The position numbers and the translations under genes are program-made. A DNA stretch of 42,708 bases from the NCBI GenBank assembly GCA_023228945.1, contig JALOAI010000034.1, positions 1 to 42,708 of the forward strand. Reading direction: 5' to 3'. Shown here piece after piece: positions 31,379-39,101 of the stretch (the stretch's first letter is position 1; every line of letters begins with the position of its first letter). The DNA comes from Pigmentiphaga sp. (GTDB lineage Bacteria; Pseudomonadota; Gammaproteobacteria; Burkholderiales; Burkholderiaceae_B). The notes beneath the pieces are model-generated. The model made no database searches, was not told the DNA's origin, and saw nothing but the letters and a program-made list of their open reading frames with translations.

Positions 31379-32250
31379 ACGAAGATCAGCTTCAGGCGAT
31401 CGCTGAGAGCGCCATGCTGTCCGGAGCGCTGGAAGCCGCCGATGAATCCATGAAGGCGCAGCTTGCCGCGGATCCGGAGTGGACGGAGCGTAAGTACCAC
31501 CACGTACATACGCTCTTGACGGCATTCGTGTACGGGATCATCGCCGCGGATCCCTGGCACCGCGGCTACCGGCTCCCGCCCGATTTCGAAGGCGTCGTCA
31601 ACTTCATGTCCGACTGCATTCAGCGGAAGTGGCCGGGGGAAGCCGTGCCGCAGATCAGCCTGCTCGAGTGGGAAGCCTTCGTGTGGGAATGGGCTCCGCA
31701 GCATCCGAGCTTCCGGGCCTGGAACGTCCCGCGCGACTCTACGCAGCTCGTGGCGATCGTGCACCGGTTCAGCGATCTTCCAGACGAGCGGGATTTCATC
31801 GATCTGGACGCGCTGGTGCGGAATTCCGCGGTATGGCTGCGCAACGACACGCGGCGCAACGAGCAATTCGACTACTCATTCGAAGAGCGGGAGAAGCTTC
31901 GGGAGCAGAAGGATCTGGCGTACACGGAGCGGAATCAGCTCGTGGCGGCGCTGACGAAGCTCTTCCCCGCTTCGCTCGAGCGGCACCCGGAAGCGGATAC
32001 CGAGTGGGAAGACGATTGGCGGTGGATCGTCTTCATCGATCTCCCCGCGGGGCAAGCGTCCTGGCATATCCACGATTCGGAGCTGGAGAATTTCGAGCAT
32101 CTACCGAAGAACGTGGGGCGGAAGTGGGACGGCCACACGACGGCGGAGAAGTACACGCGGCTCGCGAAGCTGCCCCTGGCACACTACCGGTTCGGCGTCG
32201 ATTGGGCGTCCGGTCCGGATCGCACCGTCTACCGCGAGCCCGGCGAATGA
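31366..32250 (+). CDS. conserved phage protein with WDGHTTAEKY motif
   Basis: 294 residues; overlaps the end of the previous gene by 13 bases. The N-terminal half is helical ('QLQAIAESAMLSGALEAADE'). From about residue 185 comes a widespread phage domain: 'YTERNQLVAALTKLFP', 'WRWIVFIDLPAGQASWHIHDSEL' and 'WDGHTTAEKYTRL'. The function of this domain is unknown; it often stands alone in other phages, so this looks like a fusion to an N-terminal helical region. Confidence 0.75.
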   Translation: MEPLNEDQLQAIAESAMLSGALEAADESMKAQLAADPEWTERKYHHVHTLLTAFVYGIIAADPWHRGYRLPPDFEGVVNFMSDCIQRKWPGEAVPQISLLEWEAFVWEWAPQHPSFRAWNVPRDSTQLVAIVHRFSDLPDERDFIDLDALVRNSAVWLRNDTRRNEQFDYSFEEREKLREQKDLAYTERNQLVAALTKLFPASLERHPEADTEWEDDWRWIVFIDLPAGQASWHIHDSELENFEHLPKNVGRKWDGHTTAEKYTRLAKLPLAHYRFGVDWASGPDRTVYREPGE

Positions 32251-32483
32251 TCGTCCTGCTGATCCTTCCGAACGCGCGCCCTGGCACGTGTGGGCGCTGC
32301 AAGAAGCCGGTCCCCGATACCGAGATCTGCTGGTTCTGTCAGGGAGATCTCTGCGGGGAGTGCTGGGAAGAGCATGGGCATTGCGGCCACGCGGAAGCAG
32401 ACCGCTTCAACGAAGCGAGCCGCATGCTAGACCCGGAAGGGCGCCGTGCCCTGATGGATACCTTCCTCCATGGGAGAAACTGA
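32247..32483 (+). CDS. small zinc-ribbon-like protein
   Basis: 78 residues, starting in an ATGA overlap. Eight Cys/His in two pairs of pairs: 'CGRCKKPVP', 'ICWFCQGDLCGECWEEHGHCGH', like a double zinc finger. Likely protein- or nucleic-acid-binding. Last third helical. Confidence 0.65.
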   Translation: MIVLLILPNARPGTCGRCKKPVPDTEICWFCQGDLCGECWEEHGHCGHAEADRFNEASRMLDPEGRRALMDTFLHGRN

Positions 32484-32644
32484 TGCAGACTGACGAGCCG
32501 CAGGAAGAGAAGCCGCGGGTATCGATCCGCGCCGCGCTGCGCACCGCGCTCGGCTTCGTGCTGGATGCCGTGCTCGAGAAGCTTCAGGAGCGCCGCGATC
32601 GGAAGGAAGAGCGCCGCCGGCGCCGGAACCCCGACCATTGGTGA
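32483..32644 (+). CDS. 53-residue basic helical protein
   Basis: Start shares its A with the previous stop (TGATG). An acidic N-terminus leads to an amphipathic helix ending in 'RRDRKEERRRRRNPDHW'. The very basic end suggests nucleic-acid contact. No family recognised. Confidence 0.5.
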   Translation: MQTDEPQEEKPRVSIRAALRTALGFVLDAVLEKLQERRDRKEERRRRRNPDHW

Positions 32645-32874
32645 GAACGAAGCCCTACACCGCGATCGGCATTCGGCGGAAGAAGTGCATCCGCTTCGCC
32701 GTGTGCGGCAACATGGCTTCGACGCAATGGCAAATCTGCGCAGACGGGCGCCAGTATCGGCCTGTCTGCGCAGATTGCGACGTCGAGCTAAATGCCCTGG
32801 TGCTGGCGTGGGGGATGATCCCTGACGGCGCCCGGAAGATCCGGCTGTACCGGGAGAAGGTGCTTGGCGCCTAG
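32641..32874 (+). CDS. conserved small phage protein with CxxC motifs; last gene of the early arm
   Basis: 77 residues from a GTG overlapping the previous stop (GTGA); a TTG one codon upstream is possible. 'KKCIRFAVCGNMASTQWQICADGRQYRPVCADCDVELN' is a strongly conserved small-protein family in proteobacterial phages, with Cys pairs likely to bind zinc. Its function is not known. Its TAG stop is part of a CTAG shared with the stop of the endolysin gene on the other strand. Confidence 0.75.
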   Translation: MRTKPYTAIGIRRKKCIRFAVCGNMASTQWQICADGRQYRPVCADCDVELNALVLAWGMIPDGARKIRLYREKVLGA

Positions 32875-33476
32875 TAGCCGCGGGCGAATTGGAAGTGCAT
32901 GGGATCGTGCTTCAGATGCAGGAAGCCGTGCTCTTCGAACACCCGGATCAGCTTCGGATCCATGTCGCCGGCGGTCCCGTAACGGTTCGTGCTGGCGTTG
33001 AGATCGACAGCGATCCCCCATGCGTGCGTGCTCTTCTTCGTCCCGCCCGTCGTCACGCGATCGTTGTAGATCCCATCGTACGTGCGGATCAGCTTCCACA
33101 ATCCGCGATCGTAGATGGCTCCGAAGACTGCAGCGAAGATCCCTTCCATTTCCACGTGACACGCCACGCGCGAGACGTACGCATTCTGCCAGCCGAGCTT
33201 CAGCGGAGCGGGGAGATTCACCCGGCCCGCTGAAGCCGCGGCGGATCCTGGCTGGCCGAACATGGCAACGATCGCGTCCAGCCCTGACGGCGCCTTCCGA
33301 AGCGACGTCACCGAAGCAAGGTACATGGACGATACCCAGCCGCAGGGCTCTACCCGGCTCCAATCCCCCGACTGCTCTACTACCGTCACTTCCTCCCCTT
33401 GCTTGAGCTGGGAGATCACGGAGAACGACGTACCCGGCGCGCTCCGGACGTTCAGGACGGAAGCCGTGACGCGCAT
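32871..33476 (-). CDS. endolysin: SH3 domain plus M15 peptidase
   Basis: 201 residues. The N-terminal SH3-type cell-wall-binding module ('ASVLNVRSAPGTSFSVISQLKQGEEVTVV') covers residues 3-55. The M15 (VanY/L-Ala-D-Glu or D-Ala-D-Ala peptidase) domain has the zinc site His 151 and Asp 158 in 'STHAWGIAVDLN', plus His 194 in 'DPMHFQF'. It cleaves peptide bonds in the peptidoglycan at lysis. No signal peptide, so it depends on the membrane genes just upstream. A wall-binding domain at the N-terminus is less common in endolysins of Gram-negative phages than a globular enzyme alone. Confidence 0.92.
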   Translation of the reverse strand: MRVTASVLNVRSAPGTSFSVISQLKQGEEVTVVEQSGDWSRVEPCGWVSSMYLASVTSLRKAPSGLDAIVAMFGQPGSAAASAGRVNLPAPLKLGWQNAYVSRVACHVEMEGIFAAVFGAIYDRGLWKLIRTYDGIYNDRVTTGGTKKSTHAWGIAVDLNASTNRYGTAGDMDPKLIRVFEEHGFLHLKHDPMHFQFARGY

Positions 33477-33479
33477 GCG

Positions 33480-33602
33480 TTACCGGACTCGCTGGAAGAT
33501 GTAGAGCATGAGGGCGATCACCAGCAAGACGCCTACGATCGTCCACAGAAGGTTGCCGCCGGGGAGCTGCAGCAACGCCAGCGCGAGCAGGGAAGAGATC
33601 AT
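33480..33602 (-). CDS. 40-residue single-span membrane protein in the lysis cluster
   Basis: Starts in an ATGA overlap with the holin-like gene and stops three bases before the endolysin start. It has a hydrophobic N-terminus ('ISSLLALALL'), a short polar break ('PGGN'), then a membrane span 'LLWTIVGVLLVIALMLYIF' and a basic tail (QRVR). Size, topology and place fit a small holin, pinholin or lysis accessory peptide. The alternative is an i-spanin fragment, but no partner is visible. Confidence 0.7.
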   Translation of the reverse strand: MISSLLALALLQLPGGNLLWTIVGVLLVIALMLYIFQRVR

Positions 33603-34288
33603 GTCGGATCCTCCTTCTTCGGGGTGTCGGAAACTGGCGGGACGTTCGCGGAGATCGGCGGAACGCCGGTATCCAGCGGCGGCGGGGGAGCCTCAAGCTC
33701 TTCCCGGCTCTTCAGCTTCCCAAGCAGCTCCGTGATATCCTCTTCCGTTACCCGATCGATCAGCCGCTCGTCTGCCTGCCGGCCGGCGGGGAGCCGCATC
33801 ATATCGACCTTCCGGAGCTGCCGAATCACCCATATGACGACGGGCGAGATATTCGAAATGTCGGTGCCGTGCGCCACGTGCAGGATCGCCCGCCCGGCTT
33901 CCGCGGTGCTGAGCCAAATGAGCGTCGAGATCATGACGGGCATGAAGCCTTCCGCCCACACCGGAAGCTCCGCCGGCCCGGTGGGATAGTACGTAATCAC
34001 CAGCAAGAAGATACCGTCCAGAATCGCCGAGACGACGACGAGCGAAATCAGCAGGAGCTTCGCCCCTACGTGCTTCTCCCATTCGTACGATTTACGAAGC
34101 GGCTTCGGCGTGGCAAGAAAGCACGTGAAGATCTCCGCCGTCATGAGCAGGAGAAGGAACAGCGTCAGGAGCCCCGGTGCGATCCAGCGCGGCGCTACGA
34201 GATCCGTGAAGATGTTCGTGGTGGTTATGATCGCTCCGGCCGCTACCCCGAAAGCAGCGAATTCCGGATCCAGCACGTGGCGATTCAT
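33599..34288 (-). CDS. holin-like multi-span membrane protein
   Basis: 229 residues from the ATG directly before the first membrane span; an ATG 23 codons upstream would add a hydrophilic leader. Three or four hydrophobic segments ('FGVAAGAIITTTNIFTDLV', 'WIAPGLLTLFLLLLMTAEIF', 'LLLISLVVVSAILDGIFLLV', 'FMPVMISTLIWLS') are followed by a charged, Pro-rich cytoplasmic tail. Larger than classical holins but of the kind found in phage lysis cassettes. It is coupled to the 40-residue membrane protein and the endolysin. Confidence 0.75.
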   Translation of the reverse strand: MNRHVLDPEFAAFGVAAGAIITTTNIFTDLVAPRWIAPGLLTLFLLLLMTAEIFTCFLATPKPLRKSYEWEKHVGAKLLLISLVVVSAILDGIFLLVITYYPTGPAELPVWAEGFMPVMISTLIWLSTAEAGRAILHVAHGTDISNISPVVIWVIRQLRKVDMMRLPAGRQADERLIDRVTEEDITELLGKLKSREELEAPPPPLDTGVPPISANVPPVSDTPKKEDPT

Positions 34289-34395
34289 AGACCCGCACCC
34301 CGTTGAGAAGTGTCGTGCTTCGTCGGTGAACATTGCTCCGCGGGGCCTTTCGCCCATGGCAGAAAGTAGCGCAAAAATAGCTGCTGCAAAAGCGC

Positions 34396-37191
34396 CTATT
34401 CCCTACCGACCTGAACCCCCGTCGCGATCGCTGCTTCCCGGTACAACCGTGCGATATCTTCCGGATCCACCCCGGAAGCCCGCAGACGAGCGATTACCTT
34501 GTGCGCGTTCTCCGGATCCGTCGCCATTTCCGCAAGGCGCTGAGCAGCCCGGCGGGAAAGGCTCGTCTTCTGGCGAACGCTGTTAGCGAAATTCGCGAGG
34601 AACGCGCCGGAGTAGCGCCCCATGGCGATGATCCCCGCGCTGATCCCCTGCTGGATCCCTTCCGCCAGCTCCGCAGCCCTGGCCTGAGCCAGCGACCCCT
34701 GAGCCGGCGCCGCTTCACCCATCCGGCGAGCTGCAGCCGTAGCCGTGCGGCCCACGCTGGAAAGGCGCTGAGCTTCGGTGGATCCAAGCGCAGATTCGAT
34801 CCGAGAACGAAGCCCCGGATCCTCCGCAAGCCGCTGAGCGGTGCGCGTAGCGCTCGCCGGCGACTCGAGTGCAGCATCCGCCACGGCGGAGCGAGCGCCG
34901 GCGCGGACCCCTGCAGCCCTGGCAGGATTGGCCGCTGCCTGCTGAACCGCTTCACGGAAGCCTTCGGTATCGCCCTGCCGCACGACGTCCCGGCCGGCGC
35001 GCACCCCCGACATGAGATCCAGCCGGCGCCCGTACTGAGCCCCGATCCGCTCGAGCTGTTCCGCTTCGCCGGGGGAGAGTACCTGAGCGATCCGCCGGCG
35101 ATAGGGTTCATCGGTCGCAAGGCGCTCGAGCATCTTCCGCGCGTCGTCGTCGGATCCCTCGAGCGCATTGGCGAGCGCGCCGCGGGCGCCGGCCTGCAGC
35201 CCCGCCGGCCCGGCCACGGTGCGCTGAGCACGGAGCGCCGCGGCGAGCGTTTCGGCATCCCCCCTGGCGACGACGCGGGAGCCGATCTTGGCCGCTTCGG
35301 CGAAATTCAGGGCGAATCCGTACCGTCCAGCGATGCCTTCCAGCTCTCTCAGCTCGGTTTCGTCCAAAACAGCTCTCAGGTTCGCCTGTAAGCGACGATC
35401 GCCTGCTAGACGACCCATCGCACGGCTTGCCTGCTGTTCGGTGCCTGAGAGCATGTTTGCGAGCGCCGTTCTGGCACCGACTCGCATACCTGCTTGCTCA
35501 GAAGTACGTACCCCCGGCCGCTGGGCGATATCGGGCGTTCCGCCGCCGGCGGTCCGGATCCGGTCTGCAAACTCCCTGGCATCCTCACGGAGCACGCGGC
35601 GCCCGGCCGTCGTGCCGCGGGCGACGTCGGTGCGGCGTCCGAATTCGCGCAAGCCGGCTCCGTACTCCGGAACGGCGCTCGAAACGTAGTCCGTTACGCG
35701 ATCGCGAAGACGGGAGTAGATCTGCCCGGCGCCGGCGCCCGCCTTGGCCCCAAGCTCCTGACGGATCGCGTCCCACGTACGCACGGCGAGATCAACGGTC
35801 CCGATCTGCTCTCCCTGCTCGATCGCCCCGGCCACGCGCCGGCGCAGCGCTGGATCCAGCGAATTCCAGATATCCGGCTGCTGAATCACTTCCAGCATGT
35901 CGTTCGTGAGCGGAACCCGGTGCTGCCCTACCCGGTCCATGAGCCGATCCATCTGGACGTCGCGACGGCCGAGCTGCGCTGTCTCGGTAGACTGTACCCG
36001 GCGCCCCACCGCTTGCACCGCTTCTTCGCGGATCGGCTCGAGCGCCTGAAGGGCTTCGGTTTCCGTCGTGCGCGGGCCACGGAGCGCCGCCGCGGCTGCA
36101 GCCGGCCGCGGGAGAAGCGCTTCCTGAGCGGCTTCACTCGTGGTAGCTCCACCCTGACGAACCAAGCCCGCCAGCTCTTCCGGGCGCGCAAGGGATGCCG
36201 CCTCTTCGGCCTGCTGGAAGATCTCGCCGGCGCCGGTACGCGCGCGGCCGATCTGCCCCATTTCTTCCGCCGTGCCCCGGCGCATGATCTCCACCAGACG
36301 CGGCGCCCGGCCCATCGTCTCGGTGAATTCGTTGAAGCGATCGGCGATCGCCTGAACCGGCTCGCCGAGACGACGGGCGAGCAGCCTGATCGCTGCATTA
36401 TCGGGGGAAATCCGCGAATGAATCCCGCGGCCGACCGCTGCAGCTCCGCCCACGGCGCCGGCGACGACGGGGCCAGCAACGGCGCCGATCCCTGCAGCCG
36501 CGGGAACCGCTTCGATTCCCTCTTCGTTCGCTGCCGTGACGCCTGCAGCCGTGGCGCCGGCGGCGGAGAGACGAGCGATGTTCCGCGCCGTCTGAGCTGC
36601 CTGGGGCGTGAAGACGGAAGCGACCTTGGGAAGAGCCTTGGCGCCGGCGCGCACGAGCCCCGCCCCGCTCAGCATGCTCGCGCCCATGCCGCTGTAGAAT
36701 TCGCGCGGATTCTCTTCCTGAGCGGTGCGGCGGATCTCGCGGGCGCGCTCGATCGCCTCTTCGTTGCTGATCGGCGCTTCTCCACCGGGCAGGATCGCGC
36801 GGGCCTGCAGCGCTGCCGCGGTAAGGGGAGTGCCCACGCCGAACATGCCGGATCCGAAGCCCTGAGCCGCGGCGACAGCGCGCTCGCGAAGCGTCGGGCT
36901 CTTCGGCTCCGGCTCCCATGTTCCCCCGGCTCCGGTGGACGCCGGCGCGCGTACGAAGCGGCCGGGCGCGTTCGTCCCCAGCTCCGCAGCGGCGGGCTGT
37001 CCGTTCACCGTAGCGTTGACCCTGGTGGGCGCTGCCGGCGCGGGAGCTGCCTGACGGGGAGCAGGGGCCTGCTGCGGAGCCGCCTGCTCGGATCGAAGGC
37101 GCATGATCTCCGCAGCAAAGCGCTGCGCAGCCGCGGTATCACCCGCGGCGTGCGCTGCCCTGAGAGCTGCTTCCAACCGCTCGAGATCCAT
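34396..37191 (-). CDS. large ejection (internal virion) protein with tandem repeats
   Basis: 931 residues. Starts with a short coiled coil ('LERLEAALRAAHAAGDTAAAQRFAAEI') typical of phage ejection proteins, then a Pro/Ala-rich linker and Gly/Ala-rich stretches able to insert into membranes ('AAGIGAVAGPVVAGAVGGAAAVG'). About residues 560-860 consist of three diverged repeats of 90-100 residues, each with 'GAR-ALA', an acidic-basic helix, a 'LE-IG-QYG' type helix and a 'G---V--GD-E' turn. It matches P22 gp16 by position and size class (P22 gp16 is 609). It would be injected to form a channel for DNA across the envelope. Confidence 0.8.
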   Translation of the reverse strand: MDLERLEAALRAAHAAGDTAAAQRFAAEIMRLRSEQAAPQQAPAPRQAAPAPAAPTRVNATVNGQPAAAELGTNAPGRFVRAPASTGAGGTWEPEPKSPTLRERAVAAAQGFGSGMFGVGTPLTAAALQARAILPGGEAPISNEEAIERAREIRRTAQEENPREFYSGMGASMLSGAGLVRAGAKALPKVASVFTPQAAQTARNIARLSAAGATAAGVTAANEEGIEAVPAAAGIGAVAGPVVAGAVGGAAAVGRGIHSRISPDNAAIRLLARRLGEPVQAIADRFNEFTETMGRAPRLVEIMRRGTAEEMGQIGRARTGAGEIFQQAEEAASLARPEELAGLVRQGGATTSEAAQEALLPRPAAAAAALRGPRTTETEALQALEPIREEAVQAVGRRVQSTETAQLGRRDVQMDRLMDRVGQHRVPLTNDMLEVIQQPDIWNSLDPALRRRVAGAIEQGEQIGTVDLAVRTWDAIRQELGAKAGAGAGQIYSRLRDRVTDYVSSAVPEYGAGLREFGRRTDVARGTTAGRRVLREDAREFADRIRTAGGGTPDIAQRPGVRTSEQAGMRVGARTALANMLSGTEQQASRAMGRLAGDRRLQANLRAVLDETELRELEGIAGRYGFALNFAEAAKIGSRVVARGDAETLAAALRAQRTVAGPAGLQAGARGALANALEGSDDDARKMLERLATDEPYRRRIAQVLSPGEAEQLERIGAQYGRRLDLMSGVRAGRDVVRQGDTEGFREAVQQAAANPARAAGVRAGARSAVADAALESPASATRTAQRLAEDPGLRSRIESALGSTEAQRLSSVGRTATAAARRMGEAAPAQGSLAQARAAELAEGIQQGISAGIIAMGRYSGAFLANFANSVRQKTSLSRRAAQRLAEMATDPENAHKVIARLRASGVDPEDIARLYREAAIATGVQVGRE

Positions 37192-38594
37192 TATTGCCGA
37201 GGGGCATACTGGTTCAGAAGATCATCGATCGACGGTTCCGCCCCTGCAGCGGGCGTCGGCGTCGGCCGCGGCTGCGGGCCGAAGGAAGCCCCGCTGCGCT
37301 GGCGCCGGAGCTGCGCACGGTACTCCGCGCTCTCCGCGTCCTGCTGAGCATACCCCACGATCCGCTGATAGGTGGAAACGATGTTCTGAATGTCTTCCAC
37401 CAGCCGTTCCGGATCCCGCTCCACTTCCAACCTTCCCAGCGCTCCCGTAAGAAGCGCGATATCCCGATCCGAGACGTTGCCCATGGCTCCGCCGGTAGGG
37501 CTCGACTGACGCATGCGCTGCAGCTCGTCCACGGCGATGTTGTTCTTCATCGTCTCGAGCGCGTCCCACGCCTCATACGAGCGCGTGCCGGGCACTCGGC
37601 GAGCCCCGCTTCGAAGCGACTGCAGCAGGATCCCAGCATCGGCGCCGGAGAAGAAATCCAGCGCGCGCTGAGCGTTCGTCTGCACGACGTTCGCATGATC
37701 GGCGACCACCCCGAACGACTGCACCAGCCGGCGATCGCCCTGATCCAGCTCCCGAAGTGTCGCTTCGAATTCCTGCTCCGCCGGCGAGCCTGGAACGATA
37801 TCGGCGACCACCCGCCCGTCTTGCGTGGGGAATAGCTGAACCCCCTGCTGACGCGCCGGCATATGCTCCTTCACCTTGTCCCACTCGAGATTCGACCAGC
37901 CGAGCCCCAGCCTTTCGGCGCCCTGCTGCAGCCGCCCTTCCGCATGCGCAGCCGCGGCCGGCGTGACGCCTTCCACGATCCGCGTAGTGCCATCGGACAT
38001 TTGCTGCATGAGCCGGAGATTCCCGCTCTCGTCGTAGACCGGCGTGGGATTCCCCGTAGCGCGGACCACCGAATTCGGATCCCCGGAGCGAAGCATGGCG
38101 ACGATCGAATCCGGATCCTGAATGTACTGCTCCCGCAGATCCATGAGCTGTTCCGCGGGGATGCCGAGCGATGGAAGGATCTGCCCTACCCGATCGAAGG
38201 CTTGTCCGAGATCCATCCCCTGACTCTTCGCGCGCTGCAGGAACACCGCGGCGTTGAGCGCGGCGCGCTGCTGCAGCTCCCGGTTCTGCTGATCCTGCTG
38301 ATTCGCGAGCCCCTGAGCGGCCGGATCCCCCGCGACGGTCCCGTACTGATCCACCACGGCTTGCTGAGCGGCATCGGTACGCTCGAGCGAGCCCATGGTG
38401 TACGGGTGCATTTCGCGCTGCCGCTGCGCTCCCTCGAGCTGCATGAGCGCAGCGGGATCCGCGGCTTCGGGGCCGAAGCGCTCGATCAGCGCGTTCAGGG
38501 CGTTCTCTCGCTGCCTGCGGAGCCTGTCCGCGGCACCGAATTGATACCCGCCCTGAACGGCTGTCGGCGCCCCGCCGAAATACTCGTTCGCCAT
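37191..38594 (-). CDS. ejection protein (gp20-like by position)
   Basis: 467 residues, close to P22 gp20 (471). Mostly helical and Gln-rich ('LANQQDQQNRELQQRAALNAAVFLQRAKSQG'), with a central strand-rich insert ('GNPTPVYDESGNLRLMQQMSDGTTRI') and a C-terminal conserved tip 'SIDDLLNQYAPRQ'. The stop overlaps the start of the large ejection protein (TAATG). Position and composition support an injected virion protein; the sequence match to gp20 is weak. Confidence 0.75.
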   Translation of the reverse strand: MANEYFGGAPTAVQGGYQFGAADRLRRQRENALNALIERFGPEAADPAALMQLEGAQRQREMHPYTMGSLERTDAAQQAVVDQYGTVAGDPAAQGLANQQDQQNRELQQRAALNAAVFLQRAKSQGMDLGQAFDRVGQILPSLGIPAEQLMDLREQYIQDPDSIVAMLRSGDPNSVVRATGNPTPVYDESGNLRLMQQMSDGTTRIVEGVTPAAAAHAEGRLQQGAERLGLGWSNLEWDKVKEHMPARQQGVQLFPTQDGRVVADIVPGSPAEQEFEATLRELDQGDRRLVQSFGVVADHANVVQTNAQRALDFFSGADAGILLQSLRSGARRVPGTRSYEAWDALETMKNNIAVDELQRMRQSSPTGGAMGNVSDRDIALLTGALGRLEVERDPERLVEDIQNIVSTYQRIVGYAQQDAESAEYRAQLRRQRSGASFGPQPRPTPTPAAGAEPSIDDLLNQYAPRQ

Positions 38595-38618
38595 TTGGTT
38601 TCCGGCGCTAGGGGTGTC

Positions 38619-39053
38619 TTACTCGATCTCCGCCGGCCCGATCGGAATGGCGAAGCCGGCACCGTGCACCAGCTCGTTCATGTCGAACGGGTTCAGGACC
38701 GCCAGCGGCTCGAAATCGCCGCCGTCTTCCCCGCGGGTTGCCAGGATGCCCGCGTGCTCTCCCTCGATCAGACCGGCCGGCGCGCCCGTCTGGAAGAAGA
38801 ACTGGAAGACCCGATCGCGAGCGCCGCCGGTGGGCTCGATCGGGTAGGGGATGATCTGCGTACGCAGACCGTGCTGAGAGAGCATGTTGCGCTTCTCGTC
38901 GTCGTTCAGCATCGCGGCGACGTCTTCCTTCGTGTCGCCGAGATCGGATGCCTTCGGCGCGTCCATGGAGAAGAGCACGAAATCCGTGTCCTGCCGCTCT
39001 TCGCCCGAAAGCGCGGTGAGCATCGCCACCGTTCCAGCGAAAACCTGACCCAT
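38619..39053 (-). CDS. hypothetical virion-region protein
   Basis: 144 residues; good ribosome binding site (CAGGAG). A mixed alpha-beta protein with 'TDFVLFSMDAPKASDLGDTKEDVAAML' and 'RVFQFFFQTGAP'. It lies between two ejection-type genes, so it may be a minor virion component. No family recognised. Confidence 0.65.
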   Translation of the reverse strand: MGQVFAGTVAMLTALSGEERQDTDFVLFSMDAPKASDLGDTKEDVAAMLNDDEKRNMLSQHGLRTQIIPYPIEPTGGARDRVFQFFFQTGAPAGLIEGEHAGILATRGEDGGDFEPLAVLNPFDMNELVHGAGFAIPIGPAEIE

Positions 39054-39101
39054 GATGCAGACTCCTGATGAAGTGTGAGAAACGACCCCCCGCGCCGGAA
39101 C

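Noticed and set aside
34320..34390. Promoter (TTTGCA, 16 bases, TACTTT) before the lysis genes, with an upstream start at 34357
   Set aside because: Both boxes are weak and the spacing is not ideal; the downstream ATG at 34288 fits the membrane topology better. It remains possible.
35494..37347. 617-codon plus-strand frame opposite the large ejection protein
   Set aside because: Shadow of the ejection gene; Arg/Gly/Ala-rich product with no motif.
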